This document shows positions 11,495 through 23,081 of a stretch of 64,000 nt of DNA, piece by piece (positions within the stretch are counted from its first letter, which is position 1; each line of letters begins with the position of its first letter). The notes under the pieces were generated by a model. The model did no database searches, had not been told where the DNA came from, and saw only the letters and a list, made by a program, of their open reading frames with translations. A program made the position numbers and the translations under genes. The DNA is from Agroathelia rolfsii (lineage: Eukaryota > Basidiomycota > Agaricomycetes > Amylocorticiales > Amylocorticiaceae): contig JABRWF010000001.1 of the NCBI GenBank assembly GCA_018343915.1, positions 2,542,001 to 2,606,000 on the forward strand. The letters are read 5' to 3'.

Positions 11495-14400
11495 ATGCCC
11501 AAGGCAGCCTCAAACCACTCCCACTCGCTGCCCAATGGCACCTCCCACCCCAACGTGCTCAAGAGGAACCAAGTGCGTCTCTATCATCTTCGCGCGCACC
11601 CCACAAGGGCGTCCGTGATAAGTGCTACGTTTTCTAACGTAAACGCTACCTTCCCGCCCCTGTCTCCCACTAGGCCTGCCACCAATGCAGAAAACGCAAA
11701 TTGGTATGTTTTCTCTCTCCCACGCCTCCTTCTTTGATTTGCCTTCTTCTGTTGCCTCTTGCTGATCGCGGCTGATTCTGGACTGTAGAAATGGTATGGG
11801 CTTGATGCATTCCTCCTCGACTTCATTGACAGATAGGCTAACAATGGCCATCGAATACTTCTTGCGCCTTTTTCTTTTTGAATTATAGCGACGCCAAGCG
11901 CCCATGTTCGACCTGCAAAAGATCTCATGCCCATGCACTCTCCCACGCAGCTGCTGGCGTTATCCTGCCTCCGGAACCAGAATGCACCTTTGACGACAGT
12001 GCGTGGTCAACCACGGAATTTCTTCTGCCGTCATGTGATAGGTACTGATCTATACTGTCTCTGTGCAGTAGCAGAGGCCAGCATTGTTGCTGCAGAGGCC
12101 CCACCCAAAAATCGCTACGAAAAACTCGAAAATCGCATCAGTACGTGTGGTTCTCAAATTTGTCATGCTTTTGCCCCACCCTCGTGATCATAAGTGTCCT
12201 CGCTCGGCAATTTAAATTTCATATAAGCAGTCTTGCTAATTATTCTCAACTTGGCAGACGAATTAGAAGCTATGCTACAACGGAAAGATTCCGGCGTCCC
12301 TGCCTCTGGCTACACCCGACCACCATTGGCTGTGGACCCTAACCTGGCCGCTGTGATACCACAGGCTTCCCCGTCTTCCGACAGGACCCTTGCCTCTCCG
12401 ATGGAGAAAAGAGAGCCTTACTCCGCTGTAGTACCTGACGGCGATAAATCATTTTCTGGTTCTCCTCCACAGAGTGCCTACATCACAGGCACATCTACAT
12501 CACCGTCGCCCTCATTGGCTGTCAAACCTGTCGACCCGTCCAACTACCGGATGATATGGCCTAACTGGCCGCCCCACCTACCCCAACCGGATCTTTTAAG
12601 ACATCTGTATGTCGGGATTATCACGCACCTTCCTTTTTAGGCTCTCCGTCCTTTTTATTTCATTATAGGACATGACTTATGCTCACTTTTTTCTTCACAG
12701 TGTTGACATTTTCTTCGCCTTCCATCCAAACGCTGGCCGTCTTTTGCATACTGCAACGTTCCAAGCCTCAATCATGCTCCCGCCCAATCATCCTAAATTT
12801 CCCATGCCCCCGCTTCTACATGCTATTTGTGCTGTTGCTAGCATGTACACAGCAGCAGTAACATCGCCTCCTTTACCAAATCTATCAGAGGGCGAGCCTG
12901 GTAATACAATACTTCTATTCTTGGTTTTACGTCACCACTTATTGGTCATTTTTCCGATCATTTTTAGACGAGATATTCAATCAAAAGCACCGAGTAAGGG
13001 AGAGGCGGCCAGACTCGTTTGCCGAACAGCAAGCGAAACTAGCAAAAAGCGGTATCGAGGAGTATCAAGGCATGGGGATGTCACTTCTGCAGTGCTTACA
13101 AGGCAGGCGGCATTTCTGATTGATATTTTTATTCATCCTTACGTTATTTTGTTTGCACAGCAACCATTGTTCTGTCGTGGTATTATTGGTGCCATGCTAA
13201 GTAAGTGCCCATTTAAGCTCTTGTTTCTTTGTGCCATTACTTATTTGCCGCTTCCTTGTCAGATGGGTGGAGGTTAGATGACTGGCCAATATTGCAAGCT
13301 TAATTATCATTATTAATGCTCCGGAAATAGGTCTTCACCACTTCTGCCATGTCTTTGAGAGTGACCGTTCCCCTCGGTCTGAATGTTTGTCCTCCATTTT
13401 TGTCCATCACGAAGTCTCTCCGCCAGCCGTCTATTCTCCCACCCGCCCGCACTGTTATTGAAGATGAAACCCGGAGAAATACGTTCTGGTTAGCTTACGC
13501 TATGGAACGGATGCATGGATCTGGCAACGGGTGGGCATTGAGCTTGGATGACCAGGATGTCACCCAGCTGATGCCCGTACGGGGTGATCAATTCGATCAA
13601 GGTGTAAGTCCTCGCGTGCTGTGGTTCAAAATCACCTCATTTTGTGCTCATGCCGGCCCGTCTTGTATAGCTTTTGGTTACTCCTCATGAACGACAGTGG
13701 GCGTGCACAAAGGATTTGTTGCTTACTCACCCCGAGGATCAAACAGATTCGTTTATCCTGTATATCAAGGGAACTATTCTTATATCGCGCGTTAAGAACT
13801 TCAATCTACGTTTCCGGACGAAGTACTTTACGGGCGATGCCTCGGTGGCAGCGACACCTCCAACGGGTGAAAATGCTAGCATTGATCCACGCATTACCCC
13901 CGCATTCAAGGAACTTGACCATCTAATGTAAGTGCACAATCTATGCAACATTCCGGGCTCGCTTTACCGTTAAATTTATTAATATTTCACTGCGGCAGAT
14001 CAAACTTCCGTTCATCTTTCCCCAGCCATCTCAAGGATCCTATCGTCAATAATGTCGTCGATTCTCACTTGTATACTACGTGTCTCATTCCCCATGTGTA
14101 AGCTGTTTTACCCGTCATGCATGCGATCCAGCTTTGAGATGCTAACCCGCTTCATAACAGTGCAACAATTCTTCTACATGAACCCCACGCTCATATTCGG
14201 AGTACTGGCTGTGTATCTGCCTTGAAAATCCTTACTGCCGCCCGTGCGACTCTGGATCTTATTTATGTTGTGTGGTCAACGAGCTTTGATATTACCCTTC
14301 TTGATCTGTTTTGCACAGTGGGTTTTATATTCGATTTTTCGATTTTAAATGCATTTTGGCTTATCCGGTGTTTTAGTACTGTTGGTTTATGGCTGGTCGA

Positions 14401-15007
14401 ATTTTGGTTCGTTTCCTGCAAGCCGCTATGGATGCAAATAGCCAGGAGCAAGTTACACCTTTGCGGGCAGAGCTGGACTTTGTTAGGTCTGCTTTTTTTC
14501 AATTCTATGACATAATATATTGTTCATTAATCATATGATTAGGTTGGCTGTGAGGACTGTGGGACAGCGTATTCCATTGGCATGTAAGTTGTACAAAAAT
14601 ACATTTTATCAATCCTTCCACTAAATTATTCCCTGATTTACACAGTCCGATACGCCCGTATGCTTGACGACCTTGCTGTCAAGCACTGCACACCAGCGAC
14701 TACTACAAATGGTGTGATCAACAGCATTCCCACAATTGAAGCATCATCTGCTGCTCCTGCACCCCTTGAGGCTGGTCTTCCCTCAATGGGAGCGGCAACA
14801 GCACCCTCGCCTTCAGAACTTGATTGGATGAAGGTGGATATCGACACCATGTTCTTTAACGAGGCCCAAAACAGCATTTCCGACGTTTTCCTCAACGACA
14901 TCCTTCCTGAGGCGTCTGCTAGTAATGCATTAACGAGCGGGTCGCTGGAAATGGGCGTTGGGGGGTTATCCAACGCTATGCCAGTGACGAGTCCTGTAGC
15001 TATTTGA
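11495..15007 (+). CDS. Zn2Cys6 fungal-specific transcription factor, copy 1
   Basis: Seventeen exons: 11495-11572, 11674-11703, 11789-11793, 11889-11998, 12069-12140, 12258-12606, 12701-12900, 12968-13102, 13161-13200, 13263-13272, 13331-13603, 13671-13927, 13999-14097, 14161-14317, 14377-14486, 14543-14583, 14646-15007; 775 residues. The N-terminal zinc cluster has C28, C31, C38, C44, C47 and probably C70, followed by a short heptad-like linker (YEKLENRINELEAML), typical of dimerising binuclear-cluster regulators. The middle (about 190-610) matches the fungal_trans domain by eye: RHLVDIFFAFHPNAGRL, LLHAICAVASMY, WVEVFTTSAMSLRV, TFWLAYAMERM, YCWFMAGRILVRFLQ. Nuclear activator or repressor; targets unknown. 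Exons of 5 and 10 bases are needed, and intron 13103-13160 starts with GC. The acceptor before 12069 could instead be three bases later. Paralogue at 23082-26241. Confidence 0.85.
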
Positions 15008-15775
15008 AACTCAAAGCAAGCTTGGTCCTTTTTCTTTATTTTTATATGTTTCATAGACGGTGTCAGGTATTTCTCCCATCTATCTTCATTCTTCTTTTTA
15101 TTATTAGCGGGGAGTTGAAGAAGGATAGGCAAGGAGCCGGTGTCAAATTTTTCACATTCGTGCTATATCAATCCTCTTTTTTGATGTGATTTAATCCTCT
15201 GTAATTGTATGTATTATTCAATGCCATTTTCTGGAAGACTAGGCAGCTCAGGATTCGGAACTTCAAGGGAACTATTTCAATTCTAAAACAATCTATTCAA
15301 CAGTTTGTATTATGTGATCAGCCTGATATTATTTCTAGAGGACAGTCAAGTTACCAACCCGAGTGGGTGTAAAAGTATTTGGGGTAGTGATTTGCTCTTC
15401 TCCCGTCTAGAGTAAACTAAGACTGCGATACTCTCATCATTACTCATATGCTGTTACGTAATAACTATGATTATGATGCAGGGCTGGGTACTTCGATGGT
15501 CACCACTGATACTATCTGTTCATCGATGTGGATGCGAATCCACTCATCACACAGAGCTACAAGGGATTTCTATGAGCCCTAAGTGATGGGCGTTTCTGTT
15601 AATAGACCGCTAACCGCATCACTTGAACGCTTCTCCAATCGTCATAAGCATATAAAAAGATAAAAAAAATCGGTACTCGTCCGGCCGCACCATTGCACTG
15701 GCACTCCATCGCTTCGTCAACGTAAATATCTCGCATTTCAACGTAAATCGATTTAGGATTTCGTATACCGTGATT
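15008..15775. other. Intergenic region upstream of prephenate dehydratase
   Basis: Tandem spacing between two plus-strand genes. AT-rich from 15170 to 15480. No gene or RNA is recognised; the distal part should carry the promoter of the gene at 15776. Confidence 0.45.
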
Positions 15776-17389
15776 ATGACTATGTATCCGGTTACGGACA
15801 CCGTCATTCCTCACGGCACCAATGGTGTTCATGGGATCGTCAATGGAAAGGACGCCACCATCTCGAACATCCCGAATACGCCCACACCCACACGGTATGG
15901 CGATACGGGTGGTCCAAATCCGGGAAAACGACTGCCCACACCATCGAAGGTGGCTTATCTAGGCCCTCAGGGCACCTATTCGCATCAAGTGCGTAGAATT
16001 ATGATGTCTCTCGCTCACGCGCTCCCATCTTCGTCGTATCACGTCACAACCCAGTTGTATTCTCGCTGCGCATGCAATAGTTTTGAAATGGACGAATAAT
16101 TGAATTAGGACTTTTTAAAATAGATTGCGCGCGATTGGTTTGGTGATTCTGTGGAATATGTTGAGAAGAGGACGATCGCTGGTGAGTTTGTGATTCTAAT
16201 GTGCTTATCCTTCTTTTTTTTTTCTTTCTTCTCTCTCCCCCCTTCCTTGTATGGATCAATTGGGGCCCTTGTGTATTTGCGTGGTACTGATATAGTACTC
16301 TTTTCCTACATTCATACGCATTGATTATCTGGGCCCCCCAATATAAACACATGACGAACGATCATCCCAACCCATTCACATGGATTCGTTCTTCTTGTGA
16401 TGCACCGCAGATGCATTCGATTCGGTGTCTCCTGATGTTCCGTTCGCCGTGATCCCGCAAGAGAACAGCATTTTTGGCAGTGTCATTGAGACGTATAATC
16501 TGCTCCGTTTACCGGAGGTGGGTGCGCAAAAGCTTATCCGGGGTGAGATTACACTTGGGATCAACCACTGCCTCCTCGTGCGTCGGGGTGTCCGGCTCGA
16601 AGATATCAAGCGCGTCCTGAGCCACGAGCAAGTAAGTCCATGTATCCATCTAGGGTTAAATTTCGGATCGATGGAATGACCCTCTGTGCTGCTATCTGAT
16701 ATCAGGCCCTTGGTCAATGCACTCGTTTCTTGACAACAAAGCTCTCCGGCGTAGAGCAGGTTAAAGTTGCTTCAACGGCAGCCGCGGCGCAAGCTGTATC
16801 AACTGACTCCTCCTCCCAGCCCCACGAGGGTGAGAGTGCAGCCATATGTTCAAAAGTTTGCGCCCAAGTCTTCCCCGGTCTACAAGTGCTCGAGGAGGGC
16901 ATTCAAAACGAAAATGGTATGATTCGCTTAGCATTCAATTCTCGTCCCTTGGTCACTCAATCCCGCGTCGATCTTCTCCCTTCATTTGTTCATTTTTCTG
17001 TGATAGCCAACTTTACACGATTCTTTGCCATTTCGCACGGCTCAGACATAGATCTCCCCAAAGATTTTCCCAGTCGCCCGAACGTGCCGCCTCGAGCCTT
17101 AATTCGAATGTTTGCCGGTAGCCATGGTCAGGGATACGCCACACGCGATCGCTCAGGCATTGCACGGCTATTAGACTGTCTCGGCCTCGATGTTTTACGG
17201 ATTGACCGAAGACCGTCTCTCGATCGGACACCATTCCGTGATGTCTACTTTGCCGAAGTACAAGATGAGATCGTCGATGGCGTGGTTAGTCGGGATGATC
17301 ATTTGGGTGGATGGACGAACAGGGTGCAAGGAGCTGTCGACAACGTGATTAATGCTGGTGGTACGGCACAAGTCATAGGCATTTGGTAG
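15776..17389 (+). CDS. PHA2: Prephenate dehydratase (phenylalanine biosynthesis)
   Basis: Exons 15776-15988, 16124-16181, 16411-16631, 16706-16916, 17007-17389; 361 residues. Catalyses prephenate to phenylpyruvate plus water and CO2, the committed step to phenylalanine. The catalytic domain starts at VAYLGPQGTYSHQ (about 60) and contains IPQENSIFGSV and LSHEQALGQC. The NFTRFFAI segment near 236-243 holds the family's catalytic Thr-Arg-Phe triad. The C-terminal part (RSGIARLLDCLGLDVLRIDRRPS and on) fits the ACT regulatory domain, in which fungal enzymes are usually inhibited by phenylalanine. The first 55 residues are a polar extension. All four splice junctions keep conserved motifs intact. 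Confidence 0.93.
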
Positions 17390-19730
17390 TGCCAGTGAGA
17401 CATCAATTGTGTGTGTATTTGAGAATTTACACCAAGTCCTTTACTAGTTTTTGTGAATAGCTCTCTCCAGCTCCGATAAATGTTATACTCCAGGTTCTTG
17501 CCAATTCTACCTTGTAATTATGTTGTTCACGCATGCTTCAAGGTTTAATGCTTTGCATGGCATGTATATAAGAAATGTAGATTCAAAAGCTTAGTGCAGA
17601 CTCGGATGACTCTTGGCCGTCTTGATCACATACCTTTTGTGTTGTAAGGTACTGAAAAAGCAACAGGTTCAATCTCGAGTGGGTGGCTCCTAGCCATCGA
17701 TTATCCAGCACAAAGGCTCCTGTCTACACGTATGGAAGGAAAAGAGATATTAATAAGGTGCCACCTTTCTCAATTTCCCCATTCATACATTTGCTACGTT
17801 AATCAAAGCTATTTAATCGGTGACTAGGAAGGCTCAGGCTACTGCTAACCGAAGCATCACATTAGATGCTCATAGTTCACATCACAGCTTAAGCGGGGAT
17901 ATATATTTGGATGTGTCGTCGGTCACGGTGTGCATGTCTTCAACTTGTCCCTGTCATTATGCACTCTATCATGATGAAAGTCTGGCTTGGGTCGCTTTTG
18001 ATTTACTCTCGAGATGAGGCCGCCTGGTGAACTTATTAAGGGTTAAAATCTCCTCCAATCTGTGCTTCACGACAACACCATGGAACGACAAGATGTGTCA
18101 TGTCAGGCCGAAGCTGCTGATTTATGCTGCGGGACTTGATGCCTGAGGCCTGTGTAAGCCAGGAATGAGTCCAATAACTCTTGGAAATAGGGCATTATTG
18201 CCTTGGCATCGCAGCAATCTTCTCAAGATGTTTCCATACTCATTTACTAGTACACTCGCCAATTCCGCAGCTTCAAAAATGACAAACAGGATACTATTAT
18301 TTTCAGACGGATTCAGACTGCACAAACATATTGGCAACATTGATAATACTTGACTTGAATGGTGAGTGTCTAATGAAGTTGTATTCTTCATTTTCTCTAG
18401 ACTTATGTACTAATGAACGCTGAGCTGCTTCATCATAACACGAGCTTGTTACGGTAACAACCAGAAAAATTCCTTCTAGCAAGGAGCTGGCTAACTTGAA
18501 TCTGCTATATGAATGAACGTCAAGGACAGAGCATATGGAATAGAGATCTGACACTGTGACGTGTTGACTGAGATATGGAAAGGAAACATCAACTACAATG
18601 ACAATAGTCGGGATGCCGTAATCTGAACACTATCCGCTTCTTAAATATATTTCCAGCAGTCAATCTGATCAGACTCAAATTGTTTATTATAAATCTATAT
18701 GGCGTTTCTTAGAGTCTCATAGTTAGCTATAATGTCATCTTTAGTGGAACGAATTCATGGTTATGGAGACTGATGATAAAATAGATTAGTTGGCTACATT
18801 GGCCTGTCGCTGCAGCTAGTGGAAAACGTATATCAAGTTTTCAGAATTCATTGGTATCCTGATTCAGAAGATGTAGAAATGAAATGTTACACTGTCCCAA
18901 CACGGTCAATTGTTCATCTGGGCATACAATCAAACTGGTAATCGTTGGCACGAAGTCGGGCATCCTGGTCGGTTGCAAAATACTATTATACCAAAATCAA
19001 TCCCCTACGCGAGTGATCTCTAGAATTTGGCCGCGATCCAGCTGAAGATTTTACATATACATTTCGATATCAAGCCCAGGAATCCGATCTACACGCCAAG
19101 CCATTGTCCGCAAAGAGTCGAATCCAACAATTCCCTATATGCCAAGAACGAAGACTGCACGATTAGCGGTTACATTGGGACAGAGAAATGTTAGCAACTG
19201 GAAATGAATTAATTGAGGCATATATGTTCAAGTTGAATGTCCACACTCATAGTCATGGCCAACAGCCTGAGATATTCATTCTCAGCAGTCTTCAAGAATT
19301 ACACAGGGAGGGGATAAATATCTGCTGAGCTTTGCTAGCAAACTATCTTCCGTATAAGCAATCACGCATTAATCACGGTTAACGGAGTAAGGCGATAATT
19401 GGCTACCACCTGCTCATTTGCCAGTGCATAAGCTGTTCAAGTCAAGCCAAATGAATGGATTGGCCGGACACGGAGGTAGTTTATCATAGAGGAGAAATTC
19501 CTACTGCGTGAACAGTTATGCATGTACAACCTTCATTTACTAGTAGGTCATTCAAGCGTCCAGGAGACTCCGGTCCGCCATCCAGAAGTGTCTGGATGAT
19601 GCGAAATTACGTAAGTATTGACTTAGGCAGTGACGCCCAGTAGTACTTGGTGCACTTGGTGGTTGGCTCTATAGCTCTTTGGTCAGACTTCCGGGAACAC
19701 TTGTGCATTACTCTAGCATACGCAAACAAT
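17390..19730. other. 2.3-kb gene-poor, AT-rich region
   Basis: No gene recognised on either strand. Open frames (for example 17820-18017 plus and 18122-18391 minus) are short and without known motifs. The sequence is clearly more AT-rich than the flanking genes, so it may be a decayed insertion or a long regulatory region. The nearby YjbQ gene shows that split genes can be missed here, so absence of a gene is not proven. Confidence 0.4.
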
Positions 19731-20840
19731 ATGTCGACAAACAATGCACTGGATGCACCATCTTCTCTTCGGGATATCATCGCACCTCAGTTCCATCAAG
19801 TCAACTTTCCAGCCGAAACGTATGTTAAAACTGAGCTGGGCATAAAACTTGACAAAGGTATGATGAATCCGTATTATAGTTGTGCATGATATACGATTAA
19901 ATATATCATTATAGATGAACAGATTTGTCGGCTTCACCTTACGCCTGCTGGCTGTCCTCTCGGGCCACTTCATTGTCCTTTACGGCATACGACACCATCT
20001 GCATTGAACTTTCAACCGCCAAAACAATCATCTGCATTCCAGCGTGACCGAGAGCGTCAGACGACAATATGCAAACACTGGCTGCGTGGCTTATGCAAGA
20101 AGGGCGACGCCTGTGAATTCTTACATGAATATAATCTTAGGAAAATGCCAGAGTGCTGGTGGTTCGCCAAGTATGGTTATTGCACAACGGGAGATGAGTG
20201 CCTCTACACGCATACACGCGACAAAAGAATCGAGTGTCCCGATTACAAACGAGGGTTTTGTAAGCTAGGTGCGTTCATAGTCAGTATACGCTTGAAGATG
20301 GGTGTTTATGATAACTATAGGCCCTTCATGCCCTAGGAAACACATGCGGCGCATCGCTTGCCAGCTGTATCTGACAGGCATGTGTCCTCTAGGACCTGAA
20401 TGTCCCCGTGGACAGTAAGTGGTCTTGATTGCCTGATGCGTTCTGACTTTTGATCGCCGCACCTCTTTTCTAGCCCTAAGCCAATCATACCCAAACCGGA
20501 GGATTACGAGGGCCAGCCTGTGATTCGAGAGCTTGGTCCACCTCCGCCAGGCTATGGACGATATGCGGAGTTTGATCGCTCCTATAGTGGGGGAACTGGC
20601 ACTGGCCGCCCAACGGGAACTGAAGGGTTCATCGGGCCTCCACGCCGAAATCTGGACGAAGTACTTTGTTTCAAGGTGCGTGTACAAGTGCTATCATAGT
20701 GCGGTGTTATCTCCTTACGCCCTTTACTTTTCCTGTAGTGTGGAGAAAAAGGGCATTATGCCAATCACTGTCCCAATAGAAATGTCCCCGGAAACCGTGG
20801 GGGCATCGAGCGGGTACGACGCTTTAATGAGGAGGAGTAA
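19731..20840 (+). CDS. YTH1: CPSF30/Yth1-type mRNA 3'-end processing factor
   Basis: Exons 19731-19857, 19915-20268, 20321-20414, 20474-20675, 20739-20840; 292 residues. Subunit of the cleavage and polyadenylation factor that binds the polyadenylation signal and adjacent RNA. Five CCCH zinc fingers run from about residue 47 to 180, including CKHWLRGLCKKGDACEFLH, CWWFAKYGYCTTGDECLYTH, CPDYKRGFCKLGPSCPRKH and CQLYLTGMCPLGPECPRGH. A CCHC zinc knuckle (C257, C260, H265, C270) is at the C-terminus, as in metazoan CPSF30 but not in yeast Yth1, which lacks it in my recollection. The protein ends just past the knuckle. Single-copy housekeeping gene, here placed between the two paralogous transcription factors. 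Confidence 0.93.
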
Positions 20841-21606
20841 TAGGCATGTCCAGACCCTTGCTAGGGCCTAACTGAACTACTTAAACGTAAGCGATTCTAT
20901 GACTACCAGCATTGTTTTTCGGTAGGTTGTCTTGATTTCACATAGAACTGGCTTCCAAAGTTCAGCACAGCAAATCGGTTGAGGGTATAGCAGGATCGAG
21001 TAGATCCAATAAGATGCAACCAAGCATGGTAACCTGTGACTTTGTCGGTTGGAATATCGCATGGTTGCGGTCTGCCTGAGTTTCACAACAATGGTAGATC
21101 AAAGCTCATATATAAATAGTCCATGTATGGCACCCTACTTCAGCGTAGATGACGACAATTAATATGATGAGAGTTGTACTTATGGATTGCGTCTGATTGA
21201 GCTATGCTGCACGACCGAACCTGCCTCCGAATCCGTCAGTGGAAGTGGAATCGGTGTTTTGACTAAAGTCTTGTTCGTACTGTGTGGACATTGTGATGTG
21301 CAGTTTGCCTTGAACTCAACAACAGTTCATCTGTCAATGTACGCCTAAGACGTTTCTCAGGCTGTAAGCCCAAACTATACGACTAATCCCAGCGTCGGGT
21401 GAAACGGCCCGATAACCCAAGCACTCGGACACCGGTGTACCAATGATATCATTTCAATGATCGTTCGGCAAGTCAGGCAGCTATTTCTCCTGCTTTTACC
21501 CAACACGTCCATCTTGCCACCATCTTGTGCATTCGCCGTACTTTTTGGTTTTTGTTACCCACGGACCCGAAACAGCAATACATACACATAGACTGATATA
21601 ATTGAT
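20841..21606. other. Intergenic region upstream of the YjbQ gene
   Basis: No recognised gene except a possible short minus-strand reading frame at 21202-21291 (listed separately). The last 150 bases before 21607 should contain the YjbQ promoter. Confidence 0.4.
21202..21291 (-). CDS. Possible small ORF ending in a Gly/Arg-rich tail
   Basis: ATG at 21291 opens a 29-codon frame: MSTQYEQDFSQ, then a Ser/Thr/Asp stretch, then DGFGGRFGRAA and a stop. It is polar and looks non-random, but is too short for a reliable call. It could be a micro-protein, the last exon of a split minus-strand gene, or chance. No neighbour shares its strand nearby. Confidence 0.2.
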   Translation of the reverse strand: MSTQYEQDFSQNTDSTSTDGFGGRFGRAA

Positions 21607-22491
21607 ATGGGTTGGCAAAAAGTCTATATCCCTTGATCCGTCCGTGAACGATCACTCAAGCATTCATCATCAGGAGTTCACTTTGTCACGACGGGGCAAG
21701 GGATGTCATCTTGTAACCAATGAAGTGCTATCATACATACAACCCGGATTGAAGGATGTTCAGGTTTGTTCAACACATGTCGATGTAAAAACCGATTAAG
21801 GCTCATACAGGATGTTAGATTGGGATGCTATATCTTTTTATGTACGTCCTAGACCATCGCATCTTGCCAATCATAACGATGGCTCCTTCTGAAACTGCGT
21901 ACACCCTAACAGCAAGCACACCTCTGCTGCTCTGACAATAAACGAAAACTACGACAGTGGTAAGTTTGATACACGTTTATAAATCGCATGATATTGTACC
22001 TGACCACGGTATTCTTAGATGTTAGAAAAGGTTCCTACACTAGAATCAGTCCATAGCTTAATCATCACTAACTAAAGGTCGCTTAGATATGGATATGGCA
22101 TTGGATAACATCGTTCCCGAGAATCTAAATTGGTTACATACCGATGAAGGCCCTGAGTGAGCAGCTTGCTATTCCTCGCCTTGCAGGTTACTTATACCAT
22201 TTTTCAACCTCCCAGTGATTCGTACGTGGTTACAACTACCCGGTTAATCTTGAAATGATTCATGCTTGGACAGTGTGTCGCACACCAAAAGTTCACTTGT
22301 TGGGACAACAATCACTATTCCAATCACTTCGGGGAAATTGAACCTCGGAACATGGCAAGGTCCGATAGATTTTTTTTAATTACTCCGCATGATGGCAAAT
22401 CTTCATCATGTATTGATTTTATTCAGGCATATATCTTACTGAATTCAGACATATGCCGCACAGTCGCACATTGGTAGCGACTATTCTGTGA
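21607..22491 (+). CDS. YjbQ/UPF0047 family protein in nine exons
   Basis: Exons 21607-21621, 21674-21763, 21819-21841, 21913-21959, 22019-22030, 22087-22156, 22216-22221, 22274-22359, 22427-22491; sum 414 bases, 137 residues, the normal length of this family. Conserved blocks appear in order: [95 protein letters not shown]. The family is nearly universal; bacterial YjbQ has weak thiamin-phosphate synthase activity, and the true role is unknown. Histidines in KHTSAAL and HTDEGPDD are likely metal ligands. Exons of 12 and 6 bases (GTTAGAAAA-containing and TGATTC) are essential to keep DVRKDMDM and GPDDSVSH continuous. Average exon size is 46 bases, so no long open frame betrays the gene. Confidence 0.88.
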
Positions 22492-23081
22492 GTTTCATTA
22501 TCGCTGAGCGGTGGCCTTGTGTTTTCTGAGCTAAGGTTCTGAGCAGGTCTTAAGCTTAAGCGCTTGAGGCGTCTGGTGTTAATAAAGAGATTATGTATTC
22601 ATTCATCGGTATCATGTGAATCGCTTATTTTGACCAGCCGGAGAAAGAGGTACTGATGTCTATGATTTGGAACATGTCCACATTGATGCCAGTCTTTCTT
22701 GTATTGATGTTCCTTTGTGTACACTTATCCAGTAGCTGATCATTGAGAGTACTGGGGCAAACACACACAACACTGTGCTGAGTTTCCTCAAATGCAGAAC
22801 AGATATGTATAGTATGATCGGCATGGTTTTTTATATCAGTCTATGATCGCAACACGCTTAGGGCCCCAGTGCCGTAAGAGAGATTAAATAGTACATGTAT
22901 CTCCAAACCATGGACCAATGGACCATTTGTGCATTAGCGTCTTCAGAACCTCGACTCATCACACCATGTGCATCAATCATCAGAAACCCTAGATTCTTGC
23001 ATTGTGGGTCGTGTAGCTGGCGTCTTCCATCCGTTCTTGCCTTATTGCGTCTTTGTATACATACTACCAACTCCCTCTCAC
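22492..23081. other. Intergenic region upstream of the second Zn2Cys6 gene
   Basis: AT-rich, without a recognised gene. Holds the YjbQ 3' end and the presumed promoter of the gene at 23082. Confidence 0.4.

Noticed and set aside
17665..17690. GGTTCAATCTC resembling a tRNA B box
   Set aside because: No matching A box, acceptor stem or cloverleaf could be formed around it.
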